A DNA stretch of 11,167 nt, taken from Sphingomonas sp. (GTDB lineage Bacteria > Pseudomonadota > Alphaproteobacteria > Sphingomonadales > Sphingomonadaceae). Made by a program: the position numbers and the translations under genes. Every line of letters begins with the position of its first letter. Position 1 is the first letter of the stretch. Below the pieces are notes generated by a model, which ran no database searches, was not told the DNA's origin, and saw only the letters and a list, made by a program, of their open reading frames with translations. The stretch is taken from NCBI GenBank assembly GCA_021154945.1, contig JAJNQF010000446.1:1-11167 (forward strand), read 5' to 3'. Shown piece by piece: positions 1-5,919 of the stretch.

Positions 1-20
1 CGGATCGTCGGACCAATTTA

Positions 21-142
21 TCCTTCCCCGCAAGGGGGAGGTGGCGCGAAGCGACGGAGGGGGAGGGCAACGCAACAGGGGTTTCCCTTTCCGCCCCCTC
101 CGTCTGGCAAGGGCCAGCCACCTCCCCCTTGCGGGGGAGGAT
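21..142. repeat. Large imperfect palindromic intergenic repeat
   Basis: The left arm (21-45) and the reverse complement of the right arm (113-141) share the core CCCCGCAAGGGGGAGGTGGC. An inner pair, GACGGAGGGGG at about 53-63 and its complement at about 93-104, extends the pairing. A small internal hairpin CTGGC-AAGG-GCCAG sits at 104-117. The whole block could fold into a long GC-rich cruciform or RNA hairpin. It ends about 13 bp beyond the stop codon of the dehydrogenase gene, so it could also act in 3'-end formation for that gene, although no T-tract follows. Elements with this CCTCCCCC-TTGC-GGGGGAGG look are, from memory, dispersed in sphingomonad intergenic regions. No transposase or mobility gene is visible. 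Confidence 0.75.
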
Positions 143-155
143 CGTGAGGGAGCGG

Positions 156-935
156 CTATCCCGGTGACGCGGCAGAGCCCGCGAGCAAGCCGCCATCGAT
201 ATTGATCTCCGTCCCCGTGATATACGTGGCCTCGTCCGACGCCAGCATCACCGCAACCGCGGCGACCTCGTCCGGCATCCCGAACCGCTGCAACGGTGTA
301 TCCGCCACCAGCGCCGCCATCCGCGCCTCGCGGTCCGGACCATCCCCCAGCATCGGCTCCCAGATCGGCGTCAGAATCGCCGCCGGATGCACCGAGTTGC
401 AGCGAATCTTCCACCCCTGCTGCGCGCAATACAGCGCCACCGTCTTGCTATGATTGCGGATCGCGGCCTTCGACGACGCATAGGCCGCCGCGAGGGGAAT
501 CCCGACCAGCCCCGATCGCGACGAGATGTTGATGATCGAGCCGGTTCCGGCCGCCTTCATCGCGCCGATCGCATAACGGCAACCGAGGAACGTGCCGTCG
601 AGATTGACCGCATGGACTGCGCGCCAGTCCGCCAAGCTCGCATGTTCGGGATCATGCGCGACTATGCCGTGCTCAAACCCCGTCACGCCGGCATTGTTGA
701 CGACGACGTCGGCGACCGGAACGATCTCCGCCAGTCGTTGCCAGTCCGCCTCTTCGCGGACGTCCAGCTTTTCGAACTGGCAGCCGATCGCCGCCGCAGT
801 CTCCGCTCCGGCGGTCTGGTCGATATCGGTGAGGATGACGATGGCGCCCTCGTCATGGAAGCGCTCGGCGATCGCGCGGCCGATGCCCCGCGCTGCGCCG
901 GTGACGACGCATGTCTTTGTATTCAGTCTTGGCAT
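156..935 (-). CDS. SDR family NAD(P)-dependent oxidoreductase
   Basis: This is a classical short-chain dehydrogenase/reductase of 259 residues, a normal length for the family, and it is predicted to be cytoplasmic. The Rossmann cofactor motif TGAARGIG spans residues 12-19. Asp37 at the end of the second beta strand suggests NAD(H) rather than NADP(H). The NNAG motif is at 80-83 and the catalytic tetrad is Asn111, Ser139, Tyr152 and Lys156 (YASSK). The C-terminal part has the usual INIDGG segment. Family members oxidise or reduce secondary alcohols, ketones or steroid-like substrates; the substrate here cannot be read from sequence. The ATG at 935 is preceded by GAGG five bases upstream, which supports this start. 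It is separated by 96 bp from the upstream gene on the same strand, so it may have its own promoter. A palindromic repeat follows its stop. Confidence 0.93.
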   Translation of the reverse strand: MPRLNTKTCVVTGAARGIGRAIAERFHDEGAIVILTDIDQTAGAETAAAIGCQFEKLDVREEADWQRLAEIVPVADVVVNNAGVTGFEHGIVAHDPEHASLADWRAVHAVNLDGTFLGCRYAIGAMKAAGTGSIINISSRSGLVGIPLAAAYASSKAAIRNHSKTVALYCAQQGWKIRCNSVHPAAILTPIWEPMLGDGPDREARMAALVADTPLQRFGMPDEVAAVAVMLASDEATYITGTEINIDGGLLAGSAASPG

Positions 936-1031
936 GTGAGCCTCGAATCTTGAGTCCCGTCGGCGGATTGCTCCGCTGGCGAAGGCCGCGTCAGCGGTGC
1001 CGCTGGATCATGTCGAAGACTCCCGTTCAGT
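936..1031 (-). promoter_or_regulatory. Putative dehydrogenase upstream region with three GANTC sites
   Basis: The 96-bp gap upstream of the dehydrogenase holds GANTC sequences at 945-949 (GAATC), 952-956 (GAGTC) and 1018-1022 (GACTC). GANTC is the recognition site of the cell-cycle methyltransferase CcrM in Alphaproteobacteria. The gap also contains CAGCGG-TG-CCGCTG (992-1005) and another CCGCTG at 973-978, so two mutually exclusive hairpins can be drawn. The first could be a weak terminator for the coiled-coil gene ending at 1032, or an operator; it lacks a T-tract. I cannot identify clear -35/-10 boxes. Confidence 0.35.
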
Positions 1032-3239
1032 TCAGCGCAGGCGCTCGATCGCCTGTGCCAGTGCCACGTACAGCTTGCCCATGTCCGACGACAGCAACGT
1101 CACCCCGAGCGGCGACCCGTCCCGCTGCGCCAGGATCGCGCGGAGCATTGCCTCGAAGTCGTGGATGTAGCGGTTCACCATCTCGCGGAACGCTTCGTCG
1201 TCGTCGTAGAGACCGGCGATCTCGCGGACTTCGCTCGCATCGAGAATGCGGACGGCGCGGCGGGTAAAGACCCCGCGGTCGCCCTTGAGATACGCGCCCC
1301 AGGCGCTGTCGGAGATTTCCGGCGCGATCGCCTTGGTGATGTCGATCGAGGCGGAGTTGAGCGATTCAATCAGCAGCGAAACGCGGCGCGCGAAGGTGTC
1401 GTTGTCCGCATCCTCGCGCTCGGTCCGCGCCTCTTCGATGCGCGTCTCGACGATCGCGGTCTGGTCGACGATCGCCTGGACTTCGCGAGCCAGCCGCTCG
1501 GTCGCGCCGGTTGCGGCATCGACCGCCGCGTCGGTGGCGTCGGTGAGCGCCTTGACCTGCCGCTCCACCGTATCGTTGGTCGCGCGCCGCATCGCATCGG
1601 CGCTGGCGGCGCCCAGCGCGGCTGCGGCTTCGGGAATGACCTTCGACAGCGTCTCGCGCGCCTTGTCGGCCGCGACCGCGGCGGTTTCGCGGACGCGGTG
1701 GAGCGCTTCGATCAACTGTGGCGCCGCGTCTTCGGCGAAATGCTGCGTGCGGCCGATCGCCTCGTCGACCATCTGGCCCAGCGCATCGGCCTTGGCGCGA
1801 CCGGTGTTCAGCGTGTTGAGCAGGTCGGTCGAGAGCGTGTCGAGCACCTGGCGCTGTTCGCCGATGACGCCCGCGATCGCCTCGATCGCGTCGTGCGTGC
1901 TCTCCGCCGCGGTGACCAGCGCGAGCAGTTCGGGCCGCGCCGAGACGACGATGCTCTTGCTGGCGAGCACATGCGAATCGAGCCGGCCAAGCGCTTCGGG
2001 CATCGTCTCGTCGATTTCGCGTGCGGCTGCGTCTAGGGCGACCAGCAATGTTTCGGTCGTCGTGATGGTCCGGTGCGCCATCTCGTCGCCGGTGCGCAAC
2101 GCTTCGGTCATCGCGTCCGCGGAGCCGCCCAGCGCGCTGATCGAGGCGGCGAGACCCTGGGTGCGCTCGGTACCGTGGCGGTGGAGTGCCTCGATCCGCG
2201 TCTCGACTTCGCCGAGCCCGGTATGGAGGTCGTCGACGATCCGCTCGCCGGCGTTGCGTTGCAGGTCGAGGCGGATCGCGACCCGCTCGATCGCGTCCTC
2301 GACGGTGGCGATGCGGCGGGCGAGCGCCTCGGCGCTGTCGCGGGCAGCGCTGTCGAGCGCGGCCTGGTTCGCGCCGACCATCGCCAGCATCGCGTCGCCC
2401 TGCGCGGCAATGCTCTTGCGGGCTTCGTCGACCGCGTCGGCGGTGCGATTGAGCAGCGCATCGACCGCGCCGGACATGCCGTCGGTGACCGATTCGAGGT
2501 GCGCGCCCGCGGTCTGGCTGGTCGCCTCCATGCGGACGATGTGCGCGGCCAGGCGTTGCGCCGCGCCGCTCGCCATCGTGTCGGCATCGCGGCCGCGCTC
2601 GGCGAGCGCGACGATCTGCGCGTCGAGCGCAGCGGCATGCTCGCTCGCGGACAGCCCGGTGCGTTCGAGCCGCTTGGCGACGTCGTCGATATCGGCCTGC
2701 GCGCGGGGAAGGGTAGCGATCAGCACGCCGAGGCTGGTCTGCGCGCCTGCGGTCGAGGTGGCGAGGTTGCGCGCGTGCGCGGCGGCCTGGTCGATTTCGG
2801 ACACCATGCCGCGGCCGATCGCGGCGAGCTGCTCGGTCGCGCCGCCACCCATTGCCATCAGCGCGTCGAGCTGCTGGGCGAGTTGAACGCGGTTGGCGTC
2901 GATCGTGTTCGACAGAGCGGCGACGGTGCGCTCCAGGCTCGCGGCCTCGTCGCGCATCGCCTGTGCGGTGATACCGAAACGGCGGGCCTCGGTACGGCTG
3001 GTGCGCATCGCTAGCAGCCAGACGATGCCGACGAGCGCGGGGACGACGCAGAGCGCGGCGATGAACTGGACGAGTGCGACCGGCTCGATCGTGCCGAGCG
3101 AGCCGCGTGCGAGCCAGAGCATGCCGGCGAGCCAGACGACCACGACAGCCACGGCGATACCCGCGTAAAGAGGTCCGCGTTCTGCCGCAGGCTCTTGATA
3201 AACCTCGTCGAAACCAGGCTCGGTGACGGTATCGGACAT
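1032..3239 (-). CDS. Two-helix membrane-anchored coiled-coil protein, TipN-like architecture
   Basis: Counted from the ATG at 3239, this is a 735-residue protein. A short acidic N-terminus is followed by two hydrophobic helices at about 25-44 and 54-77. A very long Ala/Glu/Arg/Asp-rich helical region (about 80-610) then shows heptad-like spacing. A more ordinary globular-looking C-terminal domain (about 614-735) contains SLLIESLNSASIDITKAI, GAYLKGDRGVFTRR and NRYIHDFEAMLR. I see no catalytic motif, HAMP domain or MCP signalling hairpin. Two N-terminal membrane helices followed by a giant coiled coil is the architecture of TipN, the new-pole landmark of Caulobacter, so a polarity or envelope scaffold role is possible; this is inference. 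The start is uncertain: the frame stays open upstream, with ATGs at 3260 and 3317 (761 residues), and none has a convincing Shine-Dalgarno sequence. It is divergent from the signalling operon that begins at 3608. Confidence 0.8.
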   Translation of the reverse strand: MSDTVTEPGFDEVYQEPAAERGPLYAGIAVAVVVVWLAGMLWLARGSLGTIEPVALVQFIAALCVVPALVGIVWLLAMRTSRTEARRFGITAQAMRDEAASLERTVAALSNTIDANRVQLAQQLDALMAMGGGATEQLAAIGRGMVSEIDQAAAHARNLATSTAGAQTSLGVLIATLPRAQADIDDVAKRLERTGLSASEHAAALDAQIVALAERGRDADTMASGAAQRLAAHIVRMEATSQTAGAHLESVTDGMSGAVDALLNRTADAVDEARKSIAAQGDAMLAMVGANQAALDSAARDSAEALARRIATVEDAIERVAIRLDLQRNAGERIVDDLHTGLGEVETRIEALHRHGTERTQGLAASISALGGSADAMTEALRTGDEMAHRTITTTETLLVALDAAAREIDETMPEALGRLDSHVLASKSIVVSARPELLALVTAAESTHDAIEAIAGVIGEQRQVLDTLSTDLLNTLNTGRAKADALGQMVDEAIGRTQHFAEDAAPQLIEALHRVRETAAVAADKARETLSKVIPEAAAALGAASADAMRRATNDTVERQVKALTDATDAAVDAATGATERLAREVQAIVDQTAIVETRIEEARTEREDADNDTFARRVSLLIESLNSASIDITKAIAPEISDSAWGAYLKGDRGVFTRRAVRILDASEVREIAGLYDDDEAFREMVNRYIHDFEAMLRAILAQRDGSPLGVTLLSSDMGKLYVALAQAIERLR

Positions 3240-3607
3240 ATCTTCTATCACCGGATCCATCACGATGTCCGCGCGAATGGGATGGGCATTGCCTGCCGAC
3301 GCGCGAAACCCGATCATTGACGAACCCCCGTTCATGAACATCGGAAGTATCATGGATTGCCGCCCGACAAAACGGATGATGCGACGGTTCGGCGAACATC
3401 CGTCCGGTAAGCGGGGCGACACGGCGTATGATCGTGGCGGCATCGGCAAGCGGCGCCTGTCGTATTTGCGATAATGGATGCGATGCGGAGGGTTTCGTAA
3501 CCTCGACCGGGTGTTTCTCGCCCGCAACGGCGAACCGAACCACGATGCGGGGCGGTTCGGCCGAACGCGGGCTTTGCAGGACGGCGTGTACCGCCTAACA
3601 GCCTGCG
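3240..3607. promoter_or_regulatory. Divergent intergenic region with GTTCG/CGAAC palindromes
   Basis: About 290-370 bp separate the divergent start codons, depending on where the coiled-coil gene begins. No convincing gene is seen here. The perfect 12-bp palindrome GTTCGGCCGAAC lies at 3555-3566, and a near copy, GTTCG-G-CGAAC, at 3387-3397. CCGAACC (3535-3541) is an inverted partner of GGTTCGG (3554-3560). These look like operator half-sites for a dimeric regulator, or a folded leader. GATAAT at 3470-3475 resembles a -10 box for the rightward operon, but no matching -35 is clear. The alphaproteobacterial LexA arrangement GTTC-N7-GTTC is absent. Regulatory function is inferred. Confidence 0.4.
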
Positions 3608-4789
3608 ATGCTTGCCGGTCTATTATTTGCAATACACGACGCCGACGATCGTCCCGATCGTCTGGCCGCGACACTGCCGTTCAGCGGCGTCACCCTCATC
3701 GAATACCAGGCGCGGCTGCTGATCGCGGCGGGCGTATCGCAGGTGATCATCGTCGTCGCGCGGATGACCCCCGAACTGCTCGGCGCGATCAACCGCATCG
3801 GACGGCGCGGCGTGAGCGTCGATACGGTGCGCTCCGCGACCGAGGCGGTCGAGAAACTCCATCCCCTTGCGCGCATATTGATGCTCGGCGATGGGCTGGT
3901 CACCACGGAGGCGATCGTCAAGGCGATGGCCGGCGAAGAGGGCGATTGCCTGCTCGTCGTGCCGGAGGGCGATGCGGGCCCCGGCTTCGAGCGCGTCGGC
4001 GGACAGATGGCCTGGGCCGGTGTCGCGCGGCTGAGTTCGAGCCGGATCGCCGAGGTGGCGGCCCTGCCGCAGGATTACGATCTCCAGTCCTCGTTGCTGC
4101 GATTGGCCGTCCAGTCTCGGGCGATCCATGTGCTGCTCCCGACCGACGCGGTGCGCGGCGGCCACGGGATCGAGCGTCAGGCGCGGACGCTGGAGGAGCG
4201 CGGGCGCGCGGTGCTGATGACGATCGTGTCGGGACGGCGCGGCTGGTTCGACCGCTTCGTACTCGCGCCAATCGCGCGGCTGGCGTTGCCGTTGCTGGTC
4301 GATCGCGGCGCGGCAGGGACGAGCGTCGGTGCGGCCGGGCTGGCGCTCGGCATCGCCGGGCTGGTGACGATCGGCTTCGGGTTCTCGTCGATCGGGCTGG
4401 TGGTGGCGTTGGTTGGCAGCATCGCGCTGGCGCTCGGCTCGGTGTTGAGCGGCCTTCGCGATGAGGCACCGATGGCGCGCTGGCAGACGCTTGCGATCGC
4501 CGGCGTCGTCGCAGCGGCGATCCTGGTCTTCGCGTTCTTCGTCAGCGGCTATGCGGGCGACAATACCGCGCTTGCGATCGGCACCGCGACGGTCGCGATC
4601 GGTGGACTGGCCGAGCGCGCCATCCTCGAGCGCGAGCGCCGGCTGTGGTGGGGTAGTCCGGCGGCGTATCTGCTGGTCGTCGCAGTGTTCGCATTGATCG
4701 GATTTCCGGTGTTCGGACTGGGCATGACGGCGGTCTATGCGACCGCTACGCTGGCGGCGGCAATCGAGCGATTGCGTCGCGCGCCTTAG
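3608..4789 (+). CDS. Membrane protein with degenerate nucleotidyltransferase and CDP-alcohol phosphotransferase-like domains
   Basis: This is a 393-residue protein in two parts. Residues 1 to about 190 look like a nucleotide-sugar-type nucleotidyltransferase fold: LIEYQARLLIAAGVSQVIIVV (30-50) matches the usual second helix and strand, and LGDG with Asp95 matches the metal-binding aspartate region. However, the N-terminal GxGxR loop is replaced by HDADDRPDR and the usual catalytic KP lysine is missing. The C-terminal half has about five hydrophobic helices (near 239-258, 260-280, 294-313, 350-368, 370-386). Its order, and SGLRDEAPMAR at 281-291, recall the CDP-alcohol phosphatidyltransferase motif DGxxAR, but the DG aspartate is Ser. 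Fusions of these two domains are known in inositol-phosphate lipid synthesis. I infer a membrane pseudoenzyme or a very divergent enzyme. An in-frame TAA at 3596 fixes ATG 3608 as the first start; no Shine-Dalgarno is visible. It is the first gene of a three-gene operon. Confidence 0.72.
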   Translation: MLAGLLFAIHDADDRPDRLAATLPFSGVTLIEYQARLLIAAGVSQVIIVVARMTPELLGAINRIGRRGVSVDTVRSATEAVEKLHPLARILMLGDGLVTTEAIVKAMAGEEGDCLLVVPEGDAGPGFERVGGQMAWAGVARLSSSRIAEVAALPQDYDLQSSLLRLAVQSRAIHVLLPTDAVRGGHGIERQARTLEERGRAVLMTIVSGRRGWFDRFVLAPIARLALPLLVDRGAAGTSVGAAGLALGIAGLVTIGFGFSSIGLVVALVGSIALALGSVLSGLRDEAPMARWQTLAIAGVVAAAILVFAFFVSGYAGDNTALAIGTATVAIGGLAERAILERERRLWWGSPAAYLLVVAVFALIGFPVFGLGMTAVYATATLAAAIERLRRAP

Positions 4790-4800
4790 GCGTACCTTAA
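4786..4800 (+). promoter_or_regulatory. Possible CtrA-like site, one mismatch
   Basis: TTAG (4786-4789), seven bases, then TTAA (4797-4800) followed by C matches the CtrA recognition pattern TTAA-N7-TTAA at seven of eight positions. It overlaps the stop codon of the preceding gene and lies 24 bp upstream of the DUF2336 start. A single imperfect match is weak evidence. Confidence 0.2.
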
Positions 4801-4824
4801 CGACCGGAGGCTAAGCACGGGATC

Positions 4825-5919
4825 ATGTCGGTCGGCCCAACGATGCAAGACGCTATGCCGTCCTATGATCCAATGCAGCGAGCCGAGGCTGCGCGCCTGC
4901 GGGCCGAGACGCGGCTGGCCGGGACGATCACCGATTTTTTCCTCGATGCGGAAGCACGGATCGACGATCGCACGCGGCTGATGCTGGCACAGGTGCTCGG
5001 TGCAATCGTCGGGGCGATCGAATGGGATATACGGCGGCATGCGGCGCGGTTGCTGGCCGGTGCCGGCGCGACGGCGGCGGGCGAGGCGATCCTGAAGGCG
5101 GGCGTGGGCACCGTCCTGCAACGGCTGACACGTGCGGGTCTGCTGCGTGACGAAGACCTGATGGACGAACTGATCGCCCGCGTCCGCCACGATCTGATCG
5201 CGGCGTCGCTACCTGTCGAGGTGGCGGAACCCGAGGAGGCGAGCTTGCTCGTACGTTTGGCCGGTGTGCCCGACAGCGTCGTGGCGTCGGCGGCATCGGC
5301 ATTGCTCGCGGCGGAAAGCCGGCGGCGGGTAGCGAACGAGCAGGGTGCGGTCGGAGGCAGCGAACTGCCCGCGGAGCTGCACCACCGACTGGTCTGGTGG
5401 GTGGCCGCAGCGATCCGCGACGGCTTAACGTCGGCGACCCGCGAGAGCGACCGCGCGATCACCGATGCCGCACAGCGCAGCCTGGCGGCACATGACGAGG
5501 GTGAGCGGCCCGATGCGGTGGCGGCACGGCTCGCGGCGGCGCTCGATGCGCGGCCCAACGAGTTGGCGGCGGTGCTGGTCGAATCGATCGGCGACCGGCG
5601 GCTGTCGCTGTTTGTCGCGGTGCTGGCGCATGCGCTGGGCATCGCGTTCGATCAGGCGCGGGCGATCACGCTCGATCCCGACGGCGACCGGCTTTGGCTT
5701 GCGCTGCGTGCGCTTGACATGGATCGGCCGACGATCGCCCGAATAGGCCTCGCGCTGTCGGAGGCGGATCCGCGCCGGGATATCGAGCAGTTCGCGGACG
5801 CGCTCGACGCGATCGTTTCGATCGGCGTGGAGGATGCGCGCGCGTCGATCGCGCCGCTTGCACTCGACCGTGATTTTCGGATGGCGTTGCGCGCGCTGGC
5901 GCGTACGGATCGGCGATGA
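4825..5919 (+). CDS. DUF2336 domain-containing protein
   Basis: This is a 364-residue, predicted soluble, almost entirely helical protein rich in Ala, Arg, Asp and Leu. Its pattern matches the alphaproteobacterial DUF2336 family, whose members look like helical-repeat (HEAT-like) scaffolds and have no assigned reaction. Recognisable stretches include LVWWVAAAIRDGL in the middle and LFVAVLAHALGIAFDQAR toward the C-terminus. There is no signal peptide, membrane helix or catalytic motif. Its stop overlaps the start of the following histidine kinase by four bases (ATGA), so the two are probably translationally coupled and may interact. The gap to the preceding gene is 35 bp. The start is uncertain: GGAGG at 4806-4810 is 14 bases upstream of ATG 4825, longer than ideal, and other in-frame ATGs are at 4843 and 4855. 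Family assignment is from remembered sequence character, not a search. Confidence 0.82.
   Translation: MSVGPTMQDAMPSYDPMQRAEAARLRAETRLAGTITDFFLDAEARIDDRTRLMLAQVLGAIVGAIEWDIRRHAARLLAGAGATAAGEAILKAGVGTVLQRLTRAGLLRDEDLMDELIARVRHDLIAASLPVEVAEPEEASLLVRLAGVPDSVVASAASALLAAESRRRVANEQGAVGGSELPAELHHRLVWWVAAAIRDGLTSATRESDRAITDAAQRSLAAHDEGERPDAVAARLAAALDARPNELAAVLVESIGDRRLSLFVAVLAHALGIAFDQARAITLDPDGDRLWLALRALDMDRPTIARIGLALSEADPRRDIEQFADALDAIVSIGVEDARASIAPLALDRDFRMALRALARTDRR

Noticed and set aside
1161..2886. Long plus-strand open frames (291 and 546 codons) opposite the coiled-coil gene
   Set aside because: They are shadows of a high-GC, Ala-rich coding strand; the products are low-complexity Ser/Ala/Arg strings without domain character, whereas the minus-strand frame gives membrane helices and a structured C-terminal domain.
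1366..3543. 725-codon minus-strand frame overlapping the coiled-coil gene in another frame
   Set aside because: The product is almost entirely Arg/Ala/Asp/Gly with no hydrophobic core, which is typical of a frame-shifted reading of GC-rich DNA.
3531..3566. Possible LexA (SOS) box among the GAAC/GTTC words
   Set aside because: Alphaproteobacterial LexA sites are direct repeats GTTC-N7-GTTC; the words here are inverted or differently spaced.
3478..4464. 328-codon plus-strand frame overlapping the first operon gene
   Set aside because: The product is Arg/Gly/Ala/Asp-rich and lacks the nucleotidyltransferase-like strand-helix pattern and membrane helices found in the frame starting at 3608.
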